A stretch of DNA of 33,959 nucleotides from Spirochaetaceae bacterium (GTDB lineage Bacteria > Spirochaetota > Spirochaetia > Treponematales > Breznakiellaceae): the NCBI GenBank assembly GCA_031265635.1, contig JAISCK010000061.1:1-33959 (forward strand), written 5' to 3'. The notes under the pieces were generated by a model, which ran no database searches, was not told the origin of the DNA, and saw only the letters and a list, made by a program, of their open reading frames with translations. Of this stretch, positions 13,656-22,916 are shown one piece after another; positions within the stretch are counted from its first letter, which is position 1, and every line of letters starts with the position of its first letter. The position numbers and the translations under genes are program-made.

Positions 13656-16076
13656 CTAGCCTTGGACAGTCCTCCCGTACAGTCTCCGGTACAGTTCAAA
13701 ATAATCCGTTCCATCTTCTCCGGCCAATACGCTGTCCCGTATAAGGCCGTAGACGCCGCCCTGTTCCGCGCGGTAGGATTTTTCATTGGTTTTTTTGATT
13801 CTCTTTCCACCGTATTCAAAACCCCAGAGCAGGGCCGAGACAGAATATTTTTTTTGCCCGCCGGGTATGTGGTATTGTTCGGCCCTGGTAATCCGTATGC
13901 CGTCGGGAAGCGCGGCGTTGAGGGCCGAGGCGAAAACAGCGGGGGCCACGGCTTTGTCAAGATCAGAGGAGGCGATTTCCGCCAGGGCGCCTATGCCTAT
14001 GGACAGGGGAGAAGCTATATCAAGCCGGGGCAGGGGGTTAAAGCCCCGGCTGTACTGTATCGGCAGGCCGGAGCGGACAAAGGCCATGGAAAAAACTTCA
14101 ACCAGGGAAAGATGGGACAAAAAAACCGCTCTGCCTGATTTTGAAAAGCTGAAGAGCATCCTCAGCGTGTCAGGGTCCCGCTTGTGCGCTCCGGTTGCGG
14201 CAGTATCAGGAAGGGCGGAGAAAGCAGCAGGGGCGTCCGCGCCTTGAGAGGAATCAGGTTCCCTTGAATCTGGATCATAAAGTATTTTCTCATCATGTAT
14301 AAAATTATAGACGATTTTATTGCCGCCCTTGCATATTCCGCAGGGATTAGTGCAGTTTTCCATACATGGTGAAGTAAGTTCATGGGTTTTTGAACGCAGA
14401 GACTCTCTTTTCAAAAAGCCCTTGCCTGTTCCCGGATCAATAAAATCCCAGGGGAGCTTTTCATCCAGGTCCCTTGCCGCCCAGCCCGGCATTTCGGGGT
14501 TTTCGCGTATCAGGTCCAGCCACAGTTCGCGCTTAAAAAAATCGGTCCAGGCGTCAAGCCTCGCGCCCCGGGTAAAAGCCTCCAGGGCGAGCTCCCCCGC
14601 CCCTTCATCGCCCCGGGAAAAAATGCCTTCAACAGCCGAAACAAGGGGGTCGTGTATGCCTACCTTAAAGCCCCGTGGTTTGAGGCGGTCCCGTATATAG
14701 GTGAGTTTTTTTGCCGCCGTTTCAATATCAAGCTGCGGCGACCACTGGTAGGGCGTATGGGCCTTGGGAATAAAAGTCCCTACATTCACGCTGAAATGCA
14801 CGCCGGTTCTGCGGAATACCTCGATTACGAAATCAACGATAGCCTGTTCCTCTGGTATGCCTTCCCCGGAAAGACCCGCGGGCGGCAGGCCGATCATAAA
14901 ATAGAATTTGGCCCCCCTGAACCCCTGGCGCTTTGCTTCGGTGAGTATGGCGCTTACGCTGTCAAGGCTTACTTCCTTGTTGATTGAAAGCTGCCATGCG
15001 TCAAGGGGGGTCTCGACGGCAAAGGTAAGGCCGCTTTTGCGTACCTCGGAAACGCTTTTCAAAAGGGGAAGCGAAAAGCCCGATACCTTTAACGAGGGAA
15101 GCTGAAAGGAAATATGGGCCTTTCCGTAGAGCCGGTTAAGAAGCGAGACAAGGTTCCCTATGCCCCGGTAGTCCCCTGACGAGAGGGACGAGAGGCTTAT
15201 TTCCCGGTAGCCGCCCGAGCGGATAAAGGCCCCGGCCTCGGCTTCGGCCCGGTCAAGGCTTTTCTGCCGCATGGGCCTGTACCAGATTCCCGCGTGGCAG
15301 AAACGGCAGCCGTTGGGGCAGCCCCGCATTATTTCCACGGCGCCGTGATGCTGGACTATCTTCATGCTCGGCACCGGGAACACCGCCGCGCCCGCGGACC
15401 CGGCGGCAAAATCCCAGTCCACCGCCCTCTTCGCCCCGGCTTTCCCCTTGAGCCATACCGAAGGATGGGCCGCGAGTATTTCAAGCAGCGCGCCCCTGCC
15501 TGATTTTTTCGCGTCCCGCAGTGCGGCGCACAGCCCGAAAAAACCGGCCTCGGCCTCCCCTATCCAGAAGGCGTCCACAAAAGGAACATAGGGCAGGGGG
15601 TTTGAAACGCAGGGGCCGCCCATGATGACCAGCGGGTCCTGTTCCGCGCGGGAAGATGCCCTGATGGGGATATGGCCGCTTTTAAGAACGCTCAAAAGGC
15701 CGGTGATGCCCAGTTCATAACCCAGGGTAACGCCGAGTATGTCAAGGTTCCCAAGGGCGATGCCGGAGTCAAGGCCGTAAAGGGGAATGGCGTTTTCCTC
15801 AAGGAGCAGCTCGAAATCAGGAGCGGGGGCAAACACCCGGTCGCAGGCTATGCCCTCGACGCGGTTGAGGCCGTTGTACAGTATGCGCAGGGCCTGGTTT
15901 GACATGCCGATTTCGTACAGATCGGGAAAGGCCACGGCCACGCGGAGAACGCTTTCTTCCATGGCCTTTCTATCGGTCAGCGTGCCGTATTCGCCGCCGG
16001 TATAACGGGAGGGCTTTTCCGCGCCGAGGAGCTTTCCGCCCAGTTCATTTTGAATATCAACAAAACGAAAAGCCAT
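13656..16076 (-). CDS. B12-binding-type radical SAM protein fused to DUF2344 domain
   Basis: 806 aa. The first part matches the TIGR03960-type radical SAM family: a cobalamin-binding-like N-terminal region (about 45-230), then the [4Fe-4S] motif C253-x3-C257-x2-C260 (RGCPNGCRFCHAGIWYRP). A second cysteine set, C571, C575, C579 and C582, lies near the end of this part. From about 638 the sequence (LRMLFSFSKSGRAVFLSHL, then SRGFNPLPR) matches the DUF2344/TIGR03936 module, which is often fused to or beside this family. The substrate is unknown; RNA modification has been suggested for relatives. It starts 4 bp after rodA and ends the mre operon. ATG at 16076. Confidence 0.88.
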   Translation of the reverse strand: MAFRFVDIQNELGGKLLGAEKPSRYTGGEYGTLTDRKAMEESVLRVAVAFPDLYEIGMSNQALRILYNGLNRVEGIACDRVFAPAPDFELLLEENAIPLYGLDSGIALGNLDILGVTLGYELGITGLLSVLKSGHIPIRASSRAEQDPLVIMGGPCVSNPLPYVPFVDAFWIGEAEAGFFGLCAALRDAKKSGRGALLEILAAHPSVWLKGKAGAKRAVDWDFAAGSAGAAVFPVPSMKIVQHHGAVEIMRGCPNGCRFCHAGIWYRPMRQKSLDRAEAEAGAFIRSGGYREISLSSLSSGDYRGIGNLVSLLNRLYGKAHISFQLPSLKVSGFSLPLLKSVSEVRKSGLTFAVETPLDAWQLSINKEVSLDSVSAILTEAKRQGFRGAKFYFMIGLPPAGLSGEGIPEEQAIVDFVIEVFRRTGVHFSVNVGTFIPKAHTPYQWSPQLDIETAAKKLTYIRDRLKPRGFKVGIHDPLVSAVEGIFSRGDEGAGELALEAFTRGARLDAWTDFFKRELWLDLIRENPEMPGWAARDLDEKLPWDFIDPGTGKGFLKRESLRSKTHELTSPCMENCTNPCGICKGGNKIVYNFIHDEKILYDPDSREPDSSQGADAPAAFSALPDTAATGAHKRDPDTLRMLFSFSKSGRAVFLSHLSLVEVFSMAFVRSGLPIQYSRGFNPLPRLDIASPLSIGIGALAEIASSDLDKAVAPAVFASALNAALPDGIRITRAEQYHIPGGQKKYSVSALLWGFEYGGKRIKKTNEKSYRAEQGGVYGLIRDSVLAGEDGTDYFELYRRLYGRTVQG

Positions 16077-16080
16077 ACCG

Positions 16081-17394
16081 CTAATGCTGAAACCTTCTGC
16101 TGTAGATACTGAGGGAAAGGCCTATGCCTGTCATGGCGCTGATTAAGGCGGAGCCTCCGTAGGACATAAAGAGCAGGGGAATACCGGTGATGGGCATGAT
16201 GCCCATGGTCATGCCGACATTGACGATAAAGTGAAAGGATACCACGGCGGCAAAACCGGCGGCGATATAGGAACCAAAGGGATCGGAAGTCGTGCGCATG
16301 ATACGCACAAGCCTCAGCAGCATGGTGAGAAAGAGGGCGAAAACCAGGAGACCTCCGATCAGCCCCCATTCTTCCGAAAAAATTGAAAAGATAAAATCCG
16401 TACTCTGCTGGGGAAGAAAACGGTAATGGCTCTGGGTTCCCTGGAGATACCCTTTGCCAAGCACTCCCCCGGAACCTATGGCGGTAATGGACTGTATGAT
16501 GTGCCAGCCCGATCCCCTGGGGTCCACGTTGGGGTCCAGAAAAACAATGAGCCTCATGATCTGGTAGTCCTGGAGTACCTTGCCCGACGCGAAAGAGGCT
16601 CCCAGGGACACGGTCAGTATGCCCGACACATAAATTATCCAGTAAAAATACCGTTTTTTGAACCGCATAAACCCGTACAGGGCAATAGCGAACACCGTTA
16701 TGAGAAAGAATCCGGCAAGGACAATAAAGCGCGCGTTGGAGAGTATCATCAGCGACGGAAAGGCGCCCCGCAGTATGTGGATATGCCAGAGCGGCAGTAC
16801 CGTAAGCAGGCCGGTAAAAATGATGCACGCCGCCGTAAAAAGCACATAACGCAGCGAAAGCCCGGCTATAAATGTCATGGTCAGCAGTATGGGGATAAAC
16901 ACCAGGGCCGTGCCGAAGTCGGGCTGGAGCAGTATGATGCCCATGGGAACAAAGACCAGAACCGAGGATATCACAAAGCGCTTGAATTCGTTTTGTTCGT
17001 GCCGCGTGGAATCAAGATACCGCGCCAGTACAAGTATTGTGGCGATTTTGGCGAACTCCGACGGCTGTATGCCGAAACTCCCTATGCCTATCCATGCCTT
17101 GGCGCCGTGCACCATGCGTCCGAAAAACAGCGTGTACGCCAGGAGCAGCAGCATGGCAAGGTACAGGTATCCCGAAAAATCGTATATTCTCCTGTAGTCC
17201 AGTATGGATATGAAGAGGGCGATGACTATGCCGGAAACAGCCCACACTATCTGGCGTATGTATTCGGAAGAAACCAGGGTCCGCGTAGAGGTAATCCCCG
17301 ACGAATAAATAAAGAGTATGCCGAAACAGGCAAGGAGCAGGGAACTCAAAAAGAGCGGCAGGTCTATATCCAGTATATTCCGCAGCCGTATCAT
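16081..17394 (-). CDS. rodA: RodA SEDS peptidoglycan glycosyltransferase
   Basis: 437 aa with about ten membrane spans and SEDS hallmarks: GAKAWIGIGSFGIQPSEFAK, LLQPDFGTALVF, the catalytic-aspartate segment FLPQQSTDFIFS, and the terminal GIPLLFMSYGGSA. It polymerises lipid II into glycan strands in the elongasome together with its class B PBP partner, encoded immediately upstream. Its ATG (17394-17392) directly abuts the mrdA stop codon (17397-17395). Slightly longer than typical RodA (about 370-400 aa), with an extra loop near residues 205-245. Confidence 0.96.
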   Translation of the reverse strand: MIRLRNILDIDLPLFLSSLLLACFGILFIYSSGITSTRTLVSSEYIRQIVWAVSGIVIALFISILDYRRIYDFSGYLYLAMLLLLAYTLFFGRMVHGAKAWIGIGSFGIQPSEFAKIATILVLARYLDSTRHEQNEFKRFVISSVLVFVPMGIILLQPDFGTALVFIPILLTMTFIAGLSLRYVLFTAACIIFTGLLTVLPLWHIHILRGAFPSLMILSNARFIVLAGFFLITVFAIALYGFMRFKKRYFYWIIYVSGILTVSLGASFASGKVLQDYQIMRLIVFLDPNVDPRGSGWHIIQSITAIGSGGVLGKGYLQGTQSHYRFLPQQSTDFIFSIFSEEWGLIGGLLVFALFLTMLLRLVRIMRTTSDPFGSYIAAGFAAVVSFHFIVNVGMTMGIMPITGIPLLFMSYGGSALISAMTGIGLSLSIYSRRFQH

Positions 17395-19272
17395 TTACTC
17401 CCGCCTTGTCTGTACGGGCATGATATACTGGAAGCCCAGGGCCTGGACAGCTTCTTCGTAGCTCTGATTGGCGAAGATGCCCTGGAAGATAATGGCCGAG
17501 GCATAGGGCGCCCACCATTCCCACTGGTTGGCCGCTTCCACGATAACCGACACCACGACGCGTTCTTCCGGGATGGCGGTTTCATAGGGGGCAAAGGCGG
17601 CAAACCAGGAATGCCAGCGGTCGGCCAGCCCTACTTCGCCCGTGCCGGTCTTGCCGGCTATTTCTACCGCCCTGATGTTCAGGGGATACTGGGCGGTTCC
17701 CTCGCTGATGACCGAGCGCATGTTCCGCCGCAGGGTCCTGTACACCTCGCTCCTTATGTCATCGCTTCTGTGCAGGACTTCCGGCCGGGTGGTCCTGATG
17801 ACAGCGCCGGTAAGGGGATCGCGCACTTCCTTGAGCAGATAGGGCTTATACACTACCCCGTCGTTGACCACCATGGATACCATACCGGCCATTTGTATGG
17901 GCGTTACCAGGGTATAGCCCTGGCCTATGGACATATTCATGGTGTCGCCGTCGAGCCATTTTTCATGGAAGCGCCGGTCCTTCCACTGGGGGGTGGGGAT
18001 AAAGCCCGATATTTCACCGGGAAGGTCTATGCCGCTGGCCTCGCCAAAGCCGAATTCCCTGGCATAGGCGACGATGCGCTCCACCCGCAGATAGTCCCTT
18101 CCCGCTATCCAGAAATAAATGTCGCAGGACTGGGCAAGGGCCTGCTGGAGATTGAGGTAGCCGTGGCCCGGCCGCCTGATGTGGCAGCGCCAGTCCCGGT
18201 CGCCGTAACGTATCTCTCCGGGACATTCAATGGTCTTGTCCTGGGGAAAGGCGTCCTCGTTGAGTATGCCGGCGCTTAAAGGTATTTTGAAGACCGACGC
18301 CGGAGGGTAACTGGACTGGATGGCCCGGTTAAGAAACGGTTTGTTGGGATCGTTGATAAGGGCCTGGTATTCGCCTGAGGAATTGCTCCGGTTAAAAAGA
18401 TTGGGGTCATACCAGGGATAGGAAACCATGGCGAGCACTTCCCCGGTGGCCGGCCTGGTTACCACGACGGCGCCCATGCGCCTTCCCAGGGCCTTTTCGG
18501 CCAGGAGCTGTATGTCCCTGTCGATGGTGAGGACCAGGTTTCTCCCCATCGTGGCGGGCTCCCGTATATTGGCGTCTCCGGCTATGCCCCTTCCCTGGGC
18601 GTCAACCGTGCGGATTTCCCTGCCCTCCCTGCCCCGCAGGAGTTCGTCGTACTGCCGTTCTATGCCCGCCTTGCCTATAATATCCCCCTGGTTATAGCCC
18701 ATGTTGTACAGCATGGTCAGTTCGTCACGGGTAATATCCCCGACATAGCCGACGATATGAGAGAGGCTTCCGGAATCGACATAGTTACGCATGGGCTTAC
18801 TCTGCCAGGAAACGCCGGGGAGTACGTCTACCCGTTCAGCCAGGGCCGCTATGGTCTGGAAGGGAACATTGGCGGCAAGTTCCACCGGCTGGTACAGGTA
18901 ATAATTCTGGGGCGGAACCCTTCTGGCCATCTGGTCTTCGCTCAAATTGAGAAGGCCGGCTGTTTCCTTGAGCACGGACTGGATTTCGCCCCTGGGAACC
19001 TCGGCGGGAATGATGCTGACCGCGAAGGAATCGGTATTGAGTACCATGGGCTGGTTGAAATTCCGGTCGTAAATTTCCCCCCGCTGGGCGGGTATTATCG
19101 TGGTCCGCCGCGCGATGTTCCTGGCCTGGCGGCGGTAGGTTTCCCCGCTTACAATCTGCATGCTGAAGAGTTTGATTCCGTAAATGGCAAAGGCGGTTAT
19201 AAAGAGAACCTGGAGCAGTTTGATTCTGAAATCCGAACGGTCGTCATCGGGCAGGTGGCTGAAACTTGACAT
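17395..19272 (-). CDS. mrdA: Penicillin-binding protein 2 (class B transpeptidase)
   Basis: 625 aa. A single N-terminal membrane anchor (about 17-40) is followed by the PBP dimerisation region (RRTTIIPAQRGEIYDRN) and the transpeptidase domain. Motifs are S326-x-x-K329 (PPASVFKI), S382-C-D (QSCDIYFW) and K541-T-G (AGKTGTGE). It crosslinks new peptidoglycan during cell elongation with RodA, acting in the periplasm. The start at 19272 shares one base with the mreD stop, indicating translational coupling. All active-site motifs are intact. Confidence 0.96.
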   Translation of the reverse strand: MSSFSHLPDDDRSDFRIKLLQVLFITAFAIYGIKLFSMQIVSGETYRRQARNIARRTTIIPAQRGEIYDRNFNQPMVLNTDSFAVSIIPAEVPRGEIQSVLKETAGLLNLSEDQMARRVPPQNYYLYQPVELAANVPFQTIAALAERVDVLPGVSWQSKPMRNYVDSGSLSHIVGYVGDITRDELTMLYNMGYNQGDIIGKAGIERQYDELLRGREGREIRTVDAQGRGIAGDANIREPATMGRNLVLTIDRDIQLLAEKALGRRMGAVVVTRPATGEVLAMVSYPWYDPNLFNRSNSSGEYQALINDPNKPFLNRAIQSSYPPASVFKIPLSAGILNEDAFPQDKTIECPGEIRYGDRDWRCHIRRPGHGYLNLQQALAQSCDIYFWIAGRDYLRVERIVAYAREFGFGEASGIDLPGEISGFIPTPQWKDRRFHEKWLDGDTMNMSIGQGYTLVTPIQMAGMVSMVVNDGVVYKPYLLKEVRDPLTGAVIRTTRPEVLHRSDDIRSEVYRTLRRNMRSVISEGTAQYPLNIRAVEIAGKTGTGEVGLADRWHSWFAAFAPYETAIPEERVVVSVIVEAANQWEWWAPYASAIIFQGIFANQSYEEAVQALGFQYIMPVQTRRE

Positions 19273-19775
19273 CAGGCGTCTTCCTTTCCCATGAGTATGG
19301 GCTTAAACTGCCGCAGAAGGCCGAAAACGAGGGGGGCGCTGAGGGTATTGAGGACCAGTTCTACCCAGAGTTTGGGAGCGGTAAAAGAATACGCGGGAAC
19401 GGCGCCGGCAAAAAGCAGATGAAGCGCGAACACAAGGAGGGCCTTTGCAAGGGTCGCCGAAGCGCAGAGCGCCATCGGAAGAAATACCGCGTCAAGGAAA
19501 AACATTCCCTTTACGCATCCCGTTGCGGCGGCGATGAGGGTGCGTATAAAGGCATTGAGTCCCAAAGGCGCGGCGGAAAGAAAATCAAGCAGGAGGCCGG
19601 AGCAGAACCCGGTAAGCTGGCCTGTCATGGTTCCGTTCACATAGGAAACAAAAACCAGTATCACCAGGGCAAGGTCGGGCCGGGCCTGATAAACGGTCAT
19701 ACGGGGAAGTATAGTGGATTCCAGTATGGCGGCAAACAGTATGATGACACAGGCCCAGACAACGTTTTTAACCAT
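19272..19775 (-). CDS. mreD: Rod shape-determining protein MreD
   Basis: About 167 aa with five hydrophobic spans, in the right place between mreC and mrdA. The frame is open to 19814, but ATG at 19775 gives the normal MreD start (MVKNVVWACVIILFAAILESTIL) and overlaps mreC by 8 bp. GGGGAGG lies directly against this ATG, closer than ideal, so a start at 19793 or 19814 cannot be ruled out. MreD is an inner-membrane part of the elongasome that binds MreC. Assignment rests on hydrophobicity pattern, size and gene order. Confidence 0.88.
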   Translation of the reverse strand: MVKNVVWACVIILFAAILESTILPRMTVYQARPDLALVILVFVSYVNGTMTGQLTGFCSGLLLDFLSAAPLGLNAFIRTLIAAATGCVKGMFFLDAVFLPMALCASATLAKALLVFALHLLFAGAVPAYSFTAPKLWVELVLNTLSAPLVFGLLRQFKPILMGKEDA

Positions 19776-20634
19776 CCTCCCCGCCTTCGGCATCCAGAAC
19801 AAAGACATATTCAAGCCGTGAAAAATCTATGGCGCTTTCCAGTTCGACTCCCATGGACGTTTCGTATTCCTGGTAGAGTACGCGGCTTGCCCGGCCTATA
19901 GTGAGGCCCGGAGGATAGATGCCGCCGAGTCCGGCGGACACTATCACGTCCCCGGCGCTGATCTCGTCCATGGCCCGCTTTCTGATAAAACGCATAACCA
20001 GGGGAAGATCGGGATTGCCCTGCCCTTCCACAATGCCCTCATACCGGGATTCGGCAAAACGGGCCGAGATGAAAGAACTCCCGTCATAGAGGGGCATCAC
20101 CAGGCTTTCCATCCGGGCCGCCTGAATGACCTTGCCCACCAGGGCCTGGGCGCCGTCCTGAAAGGCTATGACCGGCATGTTTACCCGGACCAGGTCCTGG
20201 GTACCCTTGTTGATGACCAGGGCCGAAAAAAGATTGTCAGGGTCCCTGCCGATAAGCCGGGCCGGAATATGGCGGTAACGCAGGACTTCGGAAAAGCCGA
20301 GTTGTTCTCTGAGACGGTTGTTCTCCTGCCGTATTTCCGCGGCGCTCCGTTCAAGCTGTTCGTACCGGGTCATGCGGCCGGCAAGCTCGTTGTACTCGCG
20401 CCTGAGGCTTGCCAGTTCCCGTATGGAGAGCACGGTCCGCGACATAAAGGACGAAACGCCGTATATGCCGCCTCTGATGCCGGAAAAGGCGGAAAGCCCC
20501 GCGTCCCTGACAGAGGTGATAAAACTTCTGGTGGAAAACAGCAGCAGCGAAAAGGAAACCAGGGTCAGAGCGGCAAAAACATAGGCGTCCCGGCTGAAAC
20601 GCCTTCCGCGTTTTCGGTTCTCCCTGATGCGCAT
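19768..20634 (-). CDS. mreC: Rod shape-determining protein MreC
   Basis: 288 aa. A short basic cytoplasmic N-terminus (RENRKRGRRFSR) precedes one membrane span (about 18-38), a coiled coil (about 65-105, LASLRREYNELAGRMTRYEQ) and the two-lobed beta domain containing ARLIGRDPDN and the late SAGLGGIYPPGLTIG typical of MreC. It links the cytoplasmic MreB filament to the periplasmic synthases. Starts 2 bp after mreB and overlaps mreD. Confidence 0.95.
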   Translation of the reverse strand: MRIRENRKRGRRFSRDAYVFAALTLVSFSLLLFSTRSFITSVRDAGLSAFSGIRGGIYGVSSFMSRTVLSIRELASLRREYNELAGRMTRYEQLERSAAEIRQENNRLREQLGFSEVLRYRHIPARLIGRDPDNLFSALVINKGTQDLVRVNMPVIAFQDGAQALVGKVIQAARMESLVMPLYDGSSFISARFAESRYEGIVEGQGNPDLPLVMRFIRKRAMDEISAGDVIVSAGLGGIYPPGLTIGRASRVLYQEYETSMGVELESAIDFSRLEYVFVLDAEGGEDG

Positions 20635-20636
20635 AA

Positions 20637-21665
20637 CTATCCGTTCAGGCTGTCATAAATACTGTGGGTATTGTCAAAGCCCTTGGCGTTCTCAAAGTAT
20701 TTGCCCGCGCCCAGGGCGACGCATTCAAGGGGCCGCTCGGCAAGTATTACCGGCACCCCTGTCTCCTTGGAAATCAGTTTGGGAAGCCCCTTGAGCAGGG
20801 ACCCTCCCCCGGTCATCACAATGCCCCGCTCCACAATGTCGGCGGCGAGTTCCGGCGGGGTCTTGCCCAGGGTGGCTTTTATTTCGTCGATGATCTGGAC
20901 TATGGGGTCCTTGAGGGCTTCCCGCACTTCCACAGAATCTATCTCAAGCCTGCGGGGAAGCCCGGTGATGGCGTCGGTTCCCTTTATCTCCACCTTCTCG
21001 ATGGTTTTGTCGGGAGAGGCGTTTCCGATTTCTATCTTGAGCCTTTCGGCGATATTGGGGCCTATGATGAGGTTGTGGACGCTTCTGACATATTTGATGA
21101 TTGATTCGTCAAATTCATCGCCGCCCAGGCGTATGGCATTGGTAACTACCATGCCGCCCAGGGAAATGACCGAAATTTCCGTGGTGCCGCCGCCTATATC
21201 GCAGACCATGTGGCCGGCAGGCTCCCAGATCGGAATATCCGCCCCTATGGCCGCGGCGCGGCTTTCTTCAATAACGTACACTTCCCGGGCTCCGGCCTTG
21301 TAGGCGCTTTCTTCCACGGCCCGGCGTTCAACCTCGGTGATGCAGGAGGGTATGCCGATAACCATACGGGGTTTTATGAAACGGTAACGGGGAATCACCT
21401 TGGAGATAAAATACCGTATCATCTTTTCGGTGGACTCAAGGTCGGCTATAACCCCGTCCCTGAGGGGCCGTATGGCGATGATATTGCCGGGGGTCTTGTA
21501 AAGCATGCTCTTCGCTTCGGCGCCCACCGCCATGACCTTCTTGGTTCCCCTCTCGACAGCGACGACCGAAGGTTCATTGATCACAATGCCCTTTCCCCGT
21601 ATGTAAATAATCGTATTACAGGTTCCCAGGTCTATGCCTATATCCTTTGATATTTTTCCAAACAT
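20637..21665 (-). CDS. mreB: Actin-like cell shape protein MreB
   Basis: 342 aa, standard length. The actin-fold nucleotide motifs are present: phosphate 1 DLGTCNTIIYIRGKGIV (near 12-28), phosphate 2 CDIGGGTTEISVISLGG, and the adenosine motif MTGGGSLLKGLP near the end. An excellent ribosome binding site, GGAGGAA, lies two bases before the ATG. MreB forms membrane-bound filaments that organise lateral wall synthesis. First of the Mre proteins in the operon, 42 bp after the TPR gene, so it may be transcribed with it. Confidence 0.97.
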   Translation of the reverse strand: MFGKISKDIGIDLGTCNTIIYIRGKGIVINEPSVVAVERGTKKVMAVGAEAKSMLYKTPGNIIAIRPLRDGVIADLESTEKMIRYFISKVIPRYRFIKPRMVIGIPSCITEVERRAVEESAYKAGAREVYVIEESRAAAIGADIPIWEPAGHMVCDIGGGTTEISVISLGGMVVTNAIRLGGDEFDESIIKYVRSVHNLIIGPNIAERLKIEIGNASPDKTIEKVEIKGTDAITGLPRRLEIDSVEVREALKDPIVQIIDEIKATLGKTPPELAADIVERGIVMTGGGSLLKGLPKLISKETGVPVILAERPLECVALGAGKYFENAKGFDNTHSIYDSLNG

Positions 21666-21707
21666 ATTTCCTCCGCAGCCTATGGCTTAATTCTTGTTTT
21701 GTCCTGT

Positions 21708-22661
21708 TTATGGCATATATATGCCAAGTTTTTCCCGTGCTTCCCCGTGGCCTGGATTGATACGCAGGGCCCTCCGCCACTCGGCCCTGGCGCGGGTCGC
21801 GTCTCCCAGCGCGGCGTACAGTTCGCCCAGTTCAAAATGGGCGTCGGCGTTCTCTCCGCTTTCGTCGAGAATGGCCCGGAACTGTTCTTCCGCCTCTTCC
21901 GCTTCTCCTTCTCCGGCCAGAACCTTTCCCAAAAGGAGCCTTGCCTGGATTACCACAGTAGCGTCCTTGGAATTTTCAATACAGCGGACAAGGTAGGCCC
22001 TGGCGGAATTCCCCTCCCCCAGTCCTATATAGGACCTGGCTATGGCCAAAAGCCGTAAATCCGAAACATAGGACCCGTCTTCGCTGTTCAGGGACTCCGA
22101 CAGGGAGGCCACGCTGTTCCGGTAATCGCCGAGTTCCGCGTAGGCCAGCCCCAGATACTCGGCAATGTCCGGCGCCCTGAAACCGTTCCCCCTGGCTTCT
22201 TCCAGATACCGGACAGCCAGATCCGCGTAAGAGGCCCCCTTGTGGTAATAGGCCTTGCCCAGAACATAGCGCAGGTCCGCGTCCCTTTCCCCCTCTCTGG
22301 TAAGAAGGGCTTTTCTGAGGGACACGACGCAGTCGTCAATATAGCGGAGGGTACTGGACGCGTTAATCTGGGCCGCGGCAAGCTGATATGACGAAAACCC
22401 CCGCAGACTCAATAAAAAAAAGTCCAGGGGTTTTTTCTCAAGCCATTGTCCGCTCAGGACATACACATCTTCGTAGGTCCCTTCTTCCCAGCAGCGCAGC
22501 AGTTCTCTCCGGTCCCTGCCCCATTCATTCTTGTTCCGTATACCCAAAAACGCCAGAGACAGGACCAGCATGGCCGCTATAATGACCGTCAGCCCGGTCA
22601 AAACAGGGTTTTTCCGGTAAACTTGTATATCAAGCCACTGTCCCGGCTTCTTTTTGAACAT
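21708..22661 (-). CDS. Membrane-anchored TPR protein upstream of mreB
   Basis: 317 aa. A short basic N-terminus and one membrane span (about 22-42, LTGLTVIIAAMLVLSLAFLG) are followed by a solenoid of TPR-like helical pairs. The clearest is at the C-terminus (ADAHFELGELYAALGDATRARAEWRRALRINPG), with others around residues 110-250. The domain would lie outside the cytoplasm if the anchor is type II. It sits at the head of the mre operon, so a scaffold role in wall synthesis or the elongasome is plausible, but no family name is justified. The ribosome binding site is weak (AGAAG). Confidence 0.75.
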   Translation of the reverse strand: MFKKKPGQWLDIQVYRKNPVLTGLTVIIAAMLVLSLAFLGIRNKNEWGRDRRELLRCWEEGTYEDVYVLSGQWLEKKPLDFFLLSLRGFSSYQLAAAQINASSTLRYIDDCVVSLRKALLTREGERDADLRYVLGKAYYHKGASYADLAVRYLEEARGNGFRAPDIAEYLGLAYAELGDYRNSVASLSESLNSEDGSYVSDLRLLAIARSYIGLGEGNSARAYLVRCIENSKDATVVIQARLLLGKVLAGEGEAEEAEEQFRAILDESGENADAHFELGELYAALGDATRARAEWRRALRINPGHGEAREKLGIYMP

Positions 22662-22676
22662 AAGTCTTCTGTTGAT

Positions 22677-22703
22677 TTAATACTGTTTCCGGGGAAAAGT
22701 CAA
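22677..22703 (-). promoter_or_regulatory. Candidate promoter for the TPR-mre operon
   Basis: On the minus strand TTGACT (22703-22698) is followed after 15 bp by TATTAA (22682-22677). The spacing is short; a -10 box two bases later (TTAAAT) gives 17 bp. It lies 16-40 bp upstream of the TPR gene start. Confidence 0.35.
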
Positions 22704-22916
22704 CGGAGGATTCCGGTATAGCAGGCGGGCGCATATAAAATTTAGTACGTGTACCGTCGGATCTTTACCCGGCTTAAAAGCGAATCCAAACCCCTTGCCG
22801 CCCTGAAAAACCGTATCCCCATCCGTATTGGCATTTCGGAGCCACGCCATTGACCCTTATCGTCCCCGGGGTGTACGCTCACAAAACCAGAATATATTTT
22901 TCAAGGAGGACACAGT
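22704..22916. other. Divergent intergenic region upstream of the flavoprotein gene
   Basis: No gene is seen. TTGACC at 22850-22855 could be a -35 box for the flavoprotein gene but lacks a good -10. GTACGTGTAC (near 22744) and CCCCGGGG (22864-22871) are short palindromes. AAGGAGGA at 22903-22910 is the strong ribosome binding site of the next gene. Confidence 0.4.

Noticed and set aside
16426..18279. 617-codon plus-strand open frame opposite rodA and mrdA
   Set aside because: Antisense shadow: rodA and mrdA on the other strand have complete catalytic motifs, while this translation is rich in His, Gly and Arg with no domain.
22820..22850. Sigma-54 promoter (TTGGCA followed by CC) upstream of the flavoprotein gene
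   Set aside because: The GG-to-GC spacing element is CC instead of GC, so the -12 box is not met.
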